64,000 nt of DNA, taken from NCBI RefSeq assembly GCF_019218295.1, contig NZ_JAHUZF010000006.1:744001-808000 (forward strand). The letters are read 5' to 3'. Position numbers and translations under genes: made by a program. Within the stretch, counting starts at the first letter, position 1, and each line of letters starts with the position of its first letter. The notes beneath the pieces are model-generated. The model did no database searches. It was not told the DNA's origin and saw only the letters and a program-made list of their open reading frames with translations. Positions 52,001-59,176 of the stretch are shown piece after piece. This stretch comes from Maritimibacter sp. DP1N21-5. Its GTDB lineage: Bacteria > Pseudomonadota > Alphaproteobacteria > Rhodobacterales > Rhodobacteraceae.

Positions 52001-53376
52001 CCCATCGCGCTCAGCGGGCTTGCGCCGTGGGCGATGTCGGCGAGGATCCCCTGGTTCGACTGCATCACGGTGCCGCCGATATCGTTGCCCGCCGCATCGA
52101 AAGTGCCAGCAGGATGGCGCTCGAACGGGTCGTACATCTCAAGGGTAGCCGCGGCCACGTTGGTACGTGCTGCCATTTGGGCGAGGGTTTCGTCGGAGCG
52201 ATACCCCATGCCCGACGGCAGAGTGCCGACCGGGATCACGTCAAAGGTGATCCGGCCGATGGCGTCGGCCTTGATCATGGGTGCATCGAGCACATCCATG
52301 TCGATCAGTTCGATACCGATGCGCAGGGCGTTGGCCTGCATGTCGGTCCATTTGCCGAGATCGTGCGCATCGCCGTTGCCGTCCTCGTTGCCGGTGATCA
52401 GTGCACCGGTCACGATACCGTTGGAGTCGTACTGGCGGACCAGCGCGTTGACCGAGACGTGCGAGCCGTAGGTCTGCGACTGGTCGATCAGAAGGCCGGT
52501 GTTGTTGTTGAACTGCGGCGTGAGGCCGTTCATCAGGTGCATGTTGCCGGTAGCGGGATCGAGATAGAAGTCGCCTGGACCGTTGGACAGGCTCGCCCGG
52601 CTGAGCATCATCATGTTTGCCATCGGGCCGGCGGCCGAAGCGTCATACAGGGGATCATTTGGCGAAATCGGGATCAACACATAGCCCGCGCCCTTCGAAA
52701 TGAAGTCGAGGCCATGGTCGAAGAACTGGCCGAAAGCCACGAACCATTCGTTGTAAGGAACGCCCCCGAGAATGCCCGGGTTGGGCATTTCGGCCGTGAC
52801 GGAGCTGCCGACCACCGTGTTGGACGTCGCCACCGCATGCCCGCCGAGCGCTTCCATGGCCGCAGCGGCGGCGGGGTTGTAAGTCGGACTGCTCGGATCG
52901 ACATCCGAACTCGAAATCAGCTGCGCGATCGTGCGGGTCGATTGCCCCAGGTCTTGCACCACGAACTGCATCGGGTTGTCGATGAAGGTCGGGATCCAGG
53001 CGGGGTTCTGAACGGGTGTGCCAGGGTTGAGTGGATCATCAATTGTCGGGGTCTGACCGTTGGTATCTATCGCGGCCATCTTCACCGTCGGATCATAGGT
53101 CACGCCATATTGCGGAATCCCGGTATCGGGATGATCGGTCTGGAACAGGCGCAGGAAGTCGGTGTCGGCCTGACCCCAGTCGCCGTTGATGTTGTTGCCG
53201 GTCCAGGTGACCGTGCCGTCGCCGTTATACTGGAAGCCGCCGACGAGATTGTTGTTGGAACCCGATACTTCCCGCACGCCATTCGGGTCGAGCGGGCTTA
53301 CGAGTTGGTCGTAGTGGTTGAGAATGTTGACCTGTGCAAGAAGGTAGTTCAGGTCGATTGCAGACAATTTGATCAT
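46009..53376 (-). CDS. Giant animal-type haem peroxidase with RTX repeats (MopA-like candidate Mn(II)-oxidising peroxidase)
   Basis: The product has 2455 residues. The first ~960 form an animal-type (myeloperoxidase superfamily) haem peroxidase: distal histidine in FGQFFDHGLDF (about 221), HVFHEEHNIQVQQI, proximal histidine in FRLGHSQLRE (about 623) and LNLARSRDVGLPTLNELR. A carbohydrate-binding-like domain follows (about 985-1150), then a large RTX array (about 1180-1330). Cadherin-like segments and two further RTX blocks (about 1990-2030 and 2220-2290) lead to a serralysin-type C-terminal secretion end. AGGGGGATAAA precedes the ATG. It heads the secretion operon. Similar proteins oxidise Mn(II) or halides in alphaproteobacteria; which one applies here is inference. 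Confidence 0.88.
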   Translation of the reverse strand: MIKLSAIDLNYLLAQVNILNHYDQLVSPLDPNGVREVSGSNNNLVGGFQYNGDGTVTWTGNNINGDWGQADTDFLRLFQTDHPDTGIPQYGVTYDPTVKMAAIDTNGQTPTIDDPLNPGTPVQNPAWIPTFIDNPMQFVVQDLGQSTRTIAQLISSSDVDPSSPTYNPAAAAAMEALGGHAVATSNTVVGSSVTAEMPNPGILGGVPYNEWFVAFGQFFDHGLDFISKGAGYVLIPISPNDPLYDASAAGPMANMMMLSRASLSNGPGDFYLDPATGNMHLMNGLTPQFNNNTGLLIDQSQTYGSHVSVNALVRQYDSNGIVTGALITGNEDGNGDAHDLGKWTDMQANALRIGIELIDMDVLDAPMIKADAIGRITFDVIPVGTLPSGMGYRSDETLAQMAARTNVAAATLEMYDPFERHPAGTFDAAGNDIGGTVMQSNQGILADIAHGASPLSAMGMPLPPASGISDFTGLIPGVHYYDDAALARHYVSGDGRVNENAGLTAVHHVFHEEHNIQVQQIKDQVTAIAQDLFDAEMTASGNASAAQAAADAYKADWEASPGIWDGEKLYQAARIITESEYNHIAIDQYVTGLYPMLPEFVSYSSDINMSISLEFAQAVFRLGHSQLRETVQVALPDDNGLNPGEPGYIAGNYTEVDLFDAFLNPAVYDAHGAAAIALGLINQTGNEIDEFVTSALQQSLVGVPLDLAALNLARSRDVGLPTLNELRQQVFDGLTQNTNNNANGSGLAPYTSWADFGGHLRTPESLVNFIAAYGRDDATFGLQAARSAYENGSMTLQDLRANAQVIIDAAADTNHALHDEAVMFLRGTGAPVFDTGTGQWQVNANNGGDQGFWDIDLWIGGLAEQPLFDGPLGTTFSLVMLDFAQRMQDGDRFYYLYRMPVGHHLGDQIIGEQFADLVMRTTGLDHINGDVFGQASATFILDGDTYDNARDGTGVDDAYGTNDYFNAIYETLPGSVTPFVLANSSFEAQKLGNGLGTTNTNGTYLSGSPDSWTVTQGGIWAPDTETDLDPDFVVDPAGMLGSQVAYINGTGTLSQDVDATAKEGATYALSFALGNREDQPTSSVHAYLYAGATLLADTVAQNADDGWINVTFDTSNPMAAYGPIDAAVAGQQLRIVIHKLGDATAEDAGATQVLIDNVRLTESTPGGSANDGHIVVAGLEGNDYIIGGLGDDTIYGDAGNDLIEGAQGNDHLYGGDGDDWITDYENDDFIAGGAGNDYISAGPGVLDTIHGNEGDDELHGGDGIDEVFGDDGDDRLYGEGDTDLMMGGEGNDYMEGGDSVDEMFGGNGNDWMRGGVGDDNINGGSGNDLMEGGLGAVANDGDRLNGDTLPGALPVIEWNGDGTEGDMDIVSYEDVPIAVFASLQTANANATSSNLLDTYALDEGIVGSAQDDELEGADAGGTAGNGPRNQLIGGAGNDRLIGLGDTDWLFGGAAVVRNDLWVDLDATRAYEDGSLYSDTARYEVIENWYGTGETRVRFLDTGELGHILGDNGTDGTADVAVYRGNMADYEVSFLEDGRVMVVDTRPVPADPQAEPHDGTDYLWGIETIEFADGTMNITPTPPVLDLHAADSGNLRDEFSTSSFANSDGTIAWTSAWTETGDDGTPGNGQIQIDGGFNGTNQLRLADAGNGASIQRSFDLSGATSAELSFDYSESSFDFGESVVAAVSFDGGTVWHDLAVNLNASTNNGGTFTVDLASLLGTSESFGPDAIIRFTANTSGNGNGTIRIDNLNVDIGIAVNDGSNDYAATFTEDSEAVAIASGPSITDDSPTMTSARIVLTNAKDGDVLHENGIGGDGIAGSIDTSVPGVITLTMSGEASLAAYQAAIAAVTFENSSQAPDETPRVIEVTVNDGSFNSNVAVSTIDVVGVVDPVNTAPETVVVNFSGAVQVPTWALLANDFGDTALTVTGASEVGNTSGFSVNPFTTGDTVVSLTKTTGNNRTFSYTATDGVSSDTQNVSVGTDTFGTVSGSNGADIVIGDNGGDTFDAGGGNDIVFAGGGDDTIEWSAGSNSNDGRDYVDGGAEGSSGDTFVVNGNSTAENFVIYSRLEADAAGIAGLRPETEIVVTRNGAVIAELVDIEEIRVNTGWGADNVTVVGDFSPTQLNYNTITINDDDGGDEVDISALTSGHRIVFNTDTNGNVTGDVRPQDVVNRSGTPSDGDAEGSDDSEAEAPQGDGASSTGGSVGLAGPDFDDLGAPRVGGNEADVLVGGDEADLVIAGGGDDVVLGGGGDDMVFGDAGDDRVLGGDGDDWVVDGEGDGSDYYWGGKGSDTLDYSGHTGDVDVDLGSGIMGHGQVTVGTEHDVIFGFENVATGSGDDTITANSAVNVMDGGDGDNVFVFRSATHADGDQIVGFNIGDKIDLSGIDADQTTAGHQSFVLFTNGGLNAAGQLNVTYEMHDDGEHTIVSGNVSGGDDADFEIDITGHHALAATDSIIS

Positions 53377-53606
53377 TTTATCCCCCTGTCAAATCAAGCT
53401 GCGCGAAGGTCCAATTTGACCCGCCAGCGCGTGATGTTGCCGGAGTCCTGTCCTTTGGTTCGCTCCCGCCGGTCCCCCCTGGAAGTGGCGGTTTTCAGAG
53501 CGTTCCGTTCAAGTAGGACGGACATCCATCGCCCCATTGGACCAATCATTGCAGCTGTCGGGCTGCCGCAAAATTGCCTAAAGTCTTACGGAATCCGGTC
53601 GGAAGG

Positions 53607-53669
53607 TCCGGTACGGATGCTGGACGAAATGGCGGGATCGCATGCGCAAAAGGTCTGGTCCGATACGGA
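53607..53669. repeat. Direct repeat of the palindrome TCCGNTACGGA at the sensor-kinase gene start
   Basis: TCCGGTACGGA (53607-53617) and TCCGATACGGA (53659-53669) lie 52 bases apart, near five DNA turns. A partial copy (TTACGGAATCCGG) lies just upstream at about 53586. The first copy is in the divergent intergenic region between the peroxidase and kinase genes, and the second is inside the kinase gene's first codons. It could be a regulator site. Confidence 0.4.
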
Positions 53670-55117
53670 CCTTTGTCGGGGTTTCAGGCGAAAAAGCGGC
53701 GAAAAAGGGTGCCGGGCTTTGGCAGCGGCGAATCAAGCTCAGCCTGGTGAACCAGGTCATCTTCGCGCTCGCTCTGGTGCTTGTGCTTGCCTTGTTTGCC
53801 CTGGGCAACTGGATCAACAGCCGCGCGACCTTGAGAATTCTGGAGGCGACCACCGATACGGCCGCAGTCTATCTTCAGACGGCCTTGCAACCCAACGTGC
53901 AAACCCTCGCGCAGGCCGTCGACCTGTCGCCACGCGACAGGGACGCGCTGGGCGAGATTGCGGCGCGGTTCGAGGATCAAGGGCAGTTTCTGGCGATCAA
54001 GATCTGGCGCCCGGACGGTTCGATCGTATTTGCCTCTGGCGCTGCGGCGCCCACGGATCATTCCCCCGAAGAGATCGGTCCTGCGCTGAGGGGCGAGGTT
54101 CTCGGCCGCCTTTCCGACCTGAACGACGAAGAGCACGCGAGCGAACGCCAACTGGGTGTGCGGCTCTACGAGGTCTATGCCCCGCTTTATGAAACCGGCA
54201 CCGATCGCGTGCTCGCCGTGGGCGAGTTCTACCAGAATGCCGACTACGTCTCGCGCGCGTTGCTCAGTTCTGCCAAGGAAAACTGGCTCGGGTTCCTGAT
54301 CGTGGGGATAGTGACATTCGTGATCTTGATCGTGATCGTGCGTCGCGCCAGCCAGAAAATCGAAGACCAGCAAGTCTTGCTCGAGAAACGCCTGCGCCAG
54401 CGGATCGAACTCAGCAGGGCCAACGAGGAATTGTCTCGCAGGATCAATGTCGCCACGCAGAATGCCATCCGGGTCGACGAGATGACGAAGAAGCGCTTCG
54501 GAGCCGAGCTGCATGACGGCGCTGCGCAGCTTCAGGGATTCATGCTTATTCGCATCGACCAGCTCGAAAAATGGGTGAAACGCCTGGGCCCTGAAGACCG
54601 TATCCAAGCCGTGGAACTGCTCGCGGACATCAGGGATTCCGCCAAGCAAAGCATGGCCGAAATCCGGGCGGTTTCGGCTGGGTTGATCGCGCCCTATCTG
54701 GACGAGAGTTCCGACCTCACCGAGACCCTGTCTGCGGTGGTGCGCAACCACGAGGCGCGCACCGGGACGACAGTGGAGGTTGATATCGAGAGGGTGGGTC
54801 TGCCTCTCAGTGACACGGCCATCCGCAACATTGCACGGATCGCCCAGGAGGCCTTGGCCAATGCCTACAAGCATGCCGCCGGCGCCGGCCAATCCCTTCT
54901 TGCCGAGATCGTCGGAGACAATCTGGTGGTACGTGTTTGCGATGAGGGACCGGGGCTTTCCGATCAGGCCGAATCGCGGGGGGAGGGCTCGCAACTCGGG
55001 GTGCTTGGCATGAAATTTCGTGCTGAATCGCTTGGTGGATCATGCATTCTGGGCAATCGTTCAACTGGTGGTGGAAAGATGGAATGCGTTCTGCCGCTTT
55101 CGAATATCAGGAAGTGA
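53642..55117 (+). CDS. Two-component sensor histidine kinase (NarL-partner, HisKA_3 type)
   Basis: The product has 491 residues. A membrane segment (about 35-57) leads to a periplasmic sensing domain (about 58-215), a second segment (NWLGFLIVGIVTFVILIVIVRR) and a coiled coil. Phosphoacceptor motif FGAELHDGAAQLQGF has His at about 291, and the ATPase domain shows IAQEALANAYKHA and VCDEGPGLSDQ. This layout pairs with LuxR/NarL regulators, and one follows at 55357. The start at 53642 is the only Met in the leader, but the N-terminal region is not typical and a later GTG is possible. It is divergent from the peroxidase gene. Confidence 0.85.
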   Translation: MRKRSGPIRTFVGVSGEKAAKKGAGLWQRRIKLSLVNQVIFALALVLVLALFALGNWINSRATLRILEATTDTAAVYLQTALQPNVQTLAQAVDLSPRDRDALGEIAARFEDQGQFLAIKIWRPDGSIVFASGAAAPTDHSPEEIGPALRGEVLGRLSDLNDEEHASERQLGVRLYEVYAPLYETGTDRVLAVGEFYQNADYVSRALLSSAKENWLGFLIVGIVTFVILIVIVRRASQKIEDQQVLLEKRLRQRIELSRANEELSRRINVATQNAIRVDEMTKKRFGAELHDGAAQLQGFMLIRIDQLEKWVKRLGPEDRIQAVELLADIRDSAKQSMAEIRAVSAGLIAPYLDESSDLTETLSAVVRNHEARTGTTVEVDIERVGLPLSDTAIRNIARIAQEALANAYKHAAGAGQSLLAEIVGDNLVVRVCDEGPGLSDQAESRGEGSQLGVLGMKFRAESLGGSCILGNRSTGGGKMECVLPLSNIRK

Positions 55118-55356
55118 CTCCCGCAAGCATGCAAAAAACTGCGCTAAAACAGTGTCTTGAGGCATGGTTTCCAATCTGAAGACAACAAGTTGCTCCGCGA
55201 TTGGCAGTTTTTTTCCCGCTGATGCAGTTATACTTGCATAATGGAATCTCGGTTTTTGGGTTTCGAGTTGTTGTTTGCGGGGCTGGGGGGCCTCGTCAAG
55301 AGTTCTCGGGCAGGGGCGCATTTTCGTCCTGATGCTCCGGGTAAGGGAGTGGGTTT

Positions 55357-56031
55357 GTGGGGCAGAGGCATTTGTCTGTAGCGGTGGTTGATGATCACCC
55401 GTTGTTTCGCCAGGGCGTCGTATCAATTCTTGAGAGCAAGTCGATTTTTGCATCAATCCTGGAAGGCGCGAATGCTGATGACGCAGCCAGGCTCGCCCGG
55501 TTGCATCTGCCGGACCTGATGCTTCTGGACCTCGACATGCCGGGCGGTGGGATGCAGGCGCTGAAACGGGTCAGGGACGTGTCGCCGGACACCAAATGCG
55601 TGCTGCTGACGGTTTGCGATACGCCGGGCTCAGCAATCAAGGCGCTCAACGAGGGTGCGCGCGGCTACATCCTGAAAGGTGTGGGCGTTGAAGAGCTTTG
55701 CGGCGCACTGACGACGGTTCTCGACGAAGGCACGTTCGTCTCGCCGGCGTTCGCCACGACACTGTTGCGGGCCGCTCAGGTCAGAAACGCCTTGTCGACC
55801 GGTGGCGACGTTGCGTTGACGCAGCGGGAAGTGCAGGTGCTCCGCGCCTTGGAAGCGGGCGATACCAACAAGGAGATCGCCAGCAGGCTGTCGATCAGCG
55901 AGAAAACGGTCAAATTCTACATGACGAACATCATGCAGAAATTTGGCGTCAAGAACCGAGTTGCGGCGGTAATGGCCTTCCAGCGAATGTATGGCGCGAG
56001 GGAGGCCACCGCCCATCAGCCGCGGATCTAG
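55357..56031 (+). CDS. LuxR/NarL-family response regulator
   Basis: The 224-residue product starts at GTG 55357, behind TAAGGGAG. The receiver domain shows VAVVDDHPLFRQG, phosphorylation aspartate in LMLLDLDMPGGG (about residue 56) and the switch lysine in GYILKGVG. The C-terminal LuxR helix-turn-helix reads LTQREVQVLRALEAGDTNKEIASRLSISEKTVKFYMTNIMQKF. It is the partner of the kinase 239 bases upstream. By position it probably controls the secretion/peroxidase operon; this is not shown directly. Confidence 0.9.
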   Translation: MGQRHLSVAVVDDHPLFRQGVVSILESKSIFASILEGANADDAARLARLHLPDLMLLDLDMPGGGMQALKRVRDVSPDTKCVLLTVCDTPGSAIKALNEGARGYILKGVGVEELCGALTTVLDEGTFVSPAFATTLLRAAQVRNALSTGGDVALTQREVQVLRALEAGDTNKEIASRLSISEKTVKFYMTNIMQKFGVKNRVAAVMAFQRMYGAREATAHQPRI

Positions 56032-56390
56032 GTGAGGGATCGCCTATCTCGCCATATTCTGGGCCATGGTGGTCGACCAGATCGGCGCCGAAGATGGATG
56101 CGTCGGCAGGTTGGCTGATGAGCTTTGTCTGCGCCCTTATAAGTCGGTCCTCGCCAACTCTGACTTGATCCCGCAGCCGCCTCGCACTCAGCTATACTGT
56201 CATCGTAGCCTGACATTTCAGTGTGTAACCAGTAACCGCCATCGGAATGATAGACCGGCTCATCATCACCAGCGGCCATCCAAGCGTATGCGTAGTAACG
56301 AAGGAGCTTTTCATCGGGACTAGCTCTGAACTCGACGTATTGCGCTCCGTCATCAGATTTGAGTTTGCTCTTTGACGGCCACATGCTCAT
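56028..56390 (-). CDS. Hypothetical protein at the chromosome side of the island boundary
   Basis: The product has 120 residues from the ATG at 56390. The first ~80 residues look protein-like (SDDGAQYVEFRASPDEKLL, GGYWLHTEMSGYDDSI), but the last ~30 are Arg-rich (RRIHLRRRSGRPPWPRI) and resemble an out-of-frame tail. It may be a truncated or shifted gene. No ribosome site is evident, and its end overlaps the stop of the response regulator. Low confidence. Confidence 0.35.
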   Translation of the reverse strand: MSMWPSKSKLKSDDGAQYVEFRASPDEKLLRYYAYAWMAAGDDEPVYHSDGGYWLHTEMSGYDDSIAECEAAAGSSQSWRGPTYKGADKAHQPTCRRIHLRRRSGRPPWPRIWRDRRSLT

Positions 56391-56493
56391 GTTCTGAACT
56401 TCAGGTCCGGTTGGAACCGCACGCAAGTGCTGCGAGGTGCATGACGGGCTCCCTGCCTATGACCTGCTTATGGGGGAGGTCTAGAACTACAAG

Positions 56494-56510
56494 GACCGCC
56501 AATGGCGGTC
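56494..56510 (-). terminator. Hairpin downstream of the tRNA-Asn 3' end
   Basis: A perfect stem GACCGCC (56494-56500) and GGCGGTC (56504-56510) with a three-base loop lies 30 bases beyond the tRNA 3' end in its direction of transcription. It is the likely original terminator of the tRNA gene. Confidence 0.5.
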
Positions 56511-56540
56511 TCGGTAAGCAGCTGTAATCTTATGGATTAT

Positions 56541-56586
56541 TGGCTCCGGCGGTAGGGATCGAACCTACGACCAATTGATTAACAGT
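56541..56586 (-). other. tRNA-Asn 3' fragment = left attachment site (att) of an integrated element
   Basis: On the minus strand this reads from the anticodon loop (CTGTTAA, anticodon GTT) through the T arm (GGTTCGATCCC) to GCCGGAGCCA, the 3' half of an alphaproteobacterial tRNA-Asn. The 5' half is missing: the sequence to the right (56587 onward) does not continue as a tRNA. This is the duplicated 3' end left by site-specific integration. The intact tRNA gene should lie at the element's other end, beyond the window. The rest of the gap 56391-56742 holds the hairpin to the left and integrase-proximal repeats to the right. Confidence 0.85.
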
Positions 56587-56705
56587 ATCCCACGGGGGTC
56601 CTAACGGCAGATAGCGCAAGCTAGCGACAGCATACAAAGTCGTTTAAAAACAATGACTTGATGCCGTTGCGTGATAATGGCAGAATGTCCTAGGCAATCC
56701 TAGAG

Positions 56706-56726
56706 TGCTAGCATGGTGCTAGCATG
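56706..56726. repeat. TGCTAGCATG direct repeat before the integrase gene
   Basis: TGCTAGCATG occurs at 56706-56715 and 56717-56726, 11 bases apart and so on the same DNA face. TGCTAGCA is itself a palindrome. It lies just upstream of the integrase ribosome site, so it may be an arm-type integrase/excisionase site or an operator controlling integrase. Confidence 0.5.
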
Positions 56727-56742
56727 TGCATAGGAGAACCAC

Positions 56743-58029
56743 ATGCCGAAGCTCACGAAGACCTACATCGACAAGGTGCAACTGCCCGCCTCGGGCTACG
56801 AGATTCATTGGGATGACAAGGTGGGCGGATACGGCCTGCGCGTCACCGCCAGCGGGGTCCGCGCCTTCGTCGCCCAGGGGCGGGTGAACGGGAAGGCGGT
56901 CATCATCACAATCGGCCGTTACGGCCTTTATACTGAGGCACAGGCACGCGAGAAGGCGCAGAGTCTGCTTCAGCAGATGCGCGAGGGGATCGACCCGAGG
57001 GCGGTCAAGAAGCAAGCCGAGGCCGAAAGCGTCACGCTCAAGGAGGTGTTCGACAGCTACCTGAGCCGCCCCGGCAAGCTCAAGGAGAGCACGAAGGATT
57101 GGTATCGGTTCTTCATCGAAAAGACCTTCAAGGACTGGGCCGACATGCCCGTGGTCAACATCACCCGCGACATGGTGAAGACGCGCCACGCTGAGCTGGT
57201 CAAGAACGGCCTCAAGGGGAAGAAGAGGAAGGGCGGGGCACCGGGCAGCGCCAACTCTGCGATGGTCGTCCTCCGCATCATCATGAACTATGCTGCCGAT
57301 GAGCATACCCTCCCTGACGGAACGCCGCTCATCCCGCACAACCCTGTCGCCGCGATGAAGCGCCACTGGGCACCGGCAGGTGATCGGTCGATGCGCTACA
57401 TCGAGTTCGACCGGGTCGGTCTAGTCTGGAATGCGCTGCACGACGCCCGCCTGACAGCCCGGAACCGCGACGCGCTGGCCGGGGTGAATTTCGTGATGTT
57501 CCTGATGACCACAGGTTGCCGCCGCTCCGAGGCCGCGCGTCTGCGGTGGAGCGACGTTCACATCGACAAGGACGACCCCGCCAAGTCGTATTGGTTCCTC
57601 GGCGACCGAAAGCAGGGCAAGCCGATCATGCTGCCGCTCTCAACCGCAACGACGAAGGTGCTTGAGGCCTGCGAGAAGGCGGACGGGAACGACCATGTTT
57701 TCCCGAGCCGTGGTAAGGCCGGGCACATCACCGATCCGCGCGCGGTGCTGGACGAGGTGGACAAGGTGGCGGGGCGCATCGTCGGGGCGCATGGGCTTCG
57801 CAAAACGCTGTCGAACATTTCGCAGCGCGAATGCCGCATCGAGAAGTTCAGAACAGATTTGCTTCTCGGCCATAAACCCGCCCAAGAGGACGTGACCAGC
57901 CGGGCGTATCTTGACCTCACCGACCTGCGGTGGCTTCACCCGGAGATCGAGCAGATCGGCGCGTGGATCGAGGAGAAGGGGCTGGTCGCGGCAGGCAAGA
58001 ACGTGGTGGTGCTGGCGGATCGCGCATAG
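56743..58029 (+). CDS. int: Tyrosine-type integrase (P4-like, DUF4102 N-terminal arm-binding domain)
   Basis: The 428-residue product has an N-terminal arm-type DNA-binding domain (YEIHWDDKVGGYGLRVTASG), a core-binding domain (about 100-200) and a catalytic domain with all main residues: TTGCRRSEAARLRW (first Arg), AHGLRKT (His-x-x-Arg), LLGHKP (His) and TSRAYLD (nucleophile Tyr). P4-type integrases insert into tRNA 3' ends, which fits the tRNA-Asn fragment 157 bases upstream. TAGGAGAACC precedes the ATG. Confidence 0.95.
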   Translation: MPKLTKTYIDKVQLPASGYEIHWDDKVGGYGLRVTASGVRAFVAQGRVNGKAVIITIGRYGLYTEAQAREKAQSLLQQMREGIDPRAVKKQAEAESVTLKEVFDSYLSRPGKLKESTKDWYRFFIEKTFKDWADMPVVNITRDMVKTRHAELVKNGLKGKKRKGGAPGSANSAMVVLRIIMNYAADEHTLPDGTPLIPHNPVAAMKRHWAPAGDRSMRYIEFDRVGLVWNALHDARLTARNRDALAGVNFVMFLMTTGCRRSEAARLRWSDVHIDKDDPAKSYWFLGDRKQGKPIMLPLSTATTKVLEACEKADGNDHVFPSRGKAGHITDPRAVLDEVDKVAGRIVGAHGLRKTLSNISQRECRIEKFRTDLLLGHKPAQEDVTSRAYLDLTDLRWLHPEIEQIGAWIEEKGLVAAGKNVVVLADRA

Positions 58030-58339
58030 CACCCCGAAAAATGCCCGCTGTGCGCGAGGCTCGGGGTTGGCCGGGGGGTAGGGTGGCCCCCGGCGCGGGA
58101 TCGCGGCTGTAGCCGCGCGCTACGCGCCGCAATTTAGCGCAACGGGTGTTAACTTCCATCCTAGAATCAATTGCTTGACCCGAATCGAACCGCGGCGTAT
58201 CAAGATCAGGCGAGTTCTTAGGACATGGGTCGGGACCTCGCATCTTCCTTTCATATCTGCGGTGCATGGGCAGGCAGATGACCGTTTCAACAACGTTCAT
58301 CCGTCATGGCGCGCCCAGCGGATGGCAAAGGAGACAAAC
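58030..58339. other. Non-coding stretch after the integrase gene
   Basis: There are 310 bases with no convincing gene. A GC-rich part (58030-58135) with repeated GCGCGC-type stretches is followed by a more AT-rich part leading to the AAAGGAGA site of the next small gene. An open frame on the plus strand begins at 58175, but only its last part, from 58340, has a ribosome site. Promoter of the small gene is presumably here. Confidence 0.45.
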
Positions 58340-58543
58340 ATGAAAATTGAAATCACTCCCCCGTGGCTGCCGAAGCAGTTCACCATTGTCGAAGCAATTG
58401 CAGTTCTCGACGAGGCGATTCAATCGGTCTCGGAGAACTTTGATGCGGCCGATGAAGAAAGTAGCCGCCGGGTTGCGAACATCGACGATATTGTTCGTTC
58501 GGTTCTGATTGCGAGCACTTCCTTGAGGGCCAATAGGAACTAA
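58340..58543 (+). CDS. Small hypothetical protein of the element
   Basis: The product has 67 residues, acidic and helical (TIVEAIAVLDEAIQSVSENFDAADEESSRRVANIDDIVRSVL). AAAGGAGACAAAC in front of the ATG makes this a good gene call, although the frame stays open upstream. No family recognised. Located between integrase and the HTH protein, where phage-like elements often keep small regulators. Confidence 0.6.
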   Translation: MKIEITPPWLPKQFTIVEAIAVLDEAIQSVSENFDAADEESSRRVANIDDIVRSVLIASTSLRANRN

Positions 58544-58714
58544 GAAGTTCCGCCTCGCTTCAGCGGGGCGGGTTTCATCCATGTGCAGGTCGTCGTTGCC
58601 GACCTCACGAAAGCTAAGCTAGCGTAACCCTACAACCATCGTCCGCCACTACATTTAGTGGCGGACGCCCCGAGCCGGGATTGGGTCACCGCCGGTCACC
58701 AAATGGAGACCGAC

Positions 58715-58972
58715 ATGATCCAGAAAGAACCGACCTTCGAGGAATTGTGCGCTCAGTTCGCATACGTCCCTCGCAACCGCCCCCTGTCTGCCGCTGAAGT
58801 ATCCGAACTGATCGGGGTTCACCCCGTGACCGTGGACCAGTGGCGTCTGCGTGGCACCGGCCCGCGCTATTTCAACCCGCGCGGCACGCGGCGTTGCTGG
58901 TATGCGGAGCCTGACGTGCTCGCGTGGCTGGCTTCGGGTGAGAAGCGCAGCACCAGCGAAACCGCTGCCTGA
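58715..58972 (+). CDS. AlpA/MerR-like helix-turn-helix protein
   Basis: The 85-residue product has the helix-turn-helix LSAAEVSELIGVHPVTVDQWRLRGTGPRYFNPRGTRRCWYAEPDVLAWL, which has the usual excisionase/AlpA layout (HTH_17): recognition helix, then a strand with a conserved Pro and Tyr-x-x-x-Asp-Val. In P4-like elements this protein activates or excises. Start 58715 follows TGGAGACC; the upstream start would add an unlikely tail. It precedes the replication gene block. Confidence 0.8.
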   Translation: MIQKEPTFEELCAQFAYVPRNRPLSAAEVSELIGVHPVTVDQWRLRGTGPRYFNPRGTRRCWYAEPDVLAWLASGEKRSTSETAA

Positions 58973-58987
58973 GCCGACCCATTTACC

Positions 58988-59176
58988 ATGAATACGAATG
59001 CCAGCCGCCGATGTGCGGAACACAGCAAGGGTGCGCCCACCTCGGGCGTGCCTGCAATCCAGCACGGTCATAGCCGTGCCCAAGAAAAAGGGGACCGGCG
59101 CCACCCGATCCCCTCCATCAACAGGACTTTGAGCTGTGCCTCAGCCAAGTCGGACAAGAAAAGGACTGCGGCATGA
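58988..59176 (+). CDS. Possible small protein coupled to the replication gene
   Basis: This is a 62-residue frame rich in Ser/Arg/His and low in hydrophobic residues. Its TGA overlaps the ATG of the next 25-residue frame (ATGA at 59173-59176), which in turn overlaps the start of the ATPase gene. No ribosome site is visible before its ATG. The chained overlaps suggest coupling but may be chance. Confidence 0.35.
   Translation: MNTNASRRCAEHSKGAPTSGVPAIQHGHSRAQEKGDRRHPIPSINRTLSCASAKSDKKRTAA

Noticed and set aside
53642..53669. Moving the kinase start downstream to avoid the repeat
   Set aside because: No later Met or convincing ribosome site occurs before the first membrane segment, so I kept the ATG at 53642 with a note.
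49600..54192. Very long plus-strand open frame (1530 codons) antisense to the peroxidase gene
   Set aside because: It mirrors the codon periodicity of the Asp/Gly-rich RTX and peroxidase gene on the other strand, has no domain signature and continues past the gene start. It is a shadow.
56541..56586. A functional tRNA-Asn gene
   Set aside because: Only the 3' half is present. Bases to the right do not form the acceptor, D-arm and anticodon stem, so it is an attachment-site remnant.
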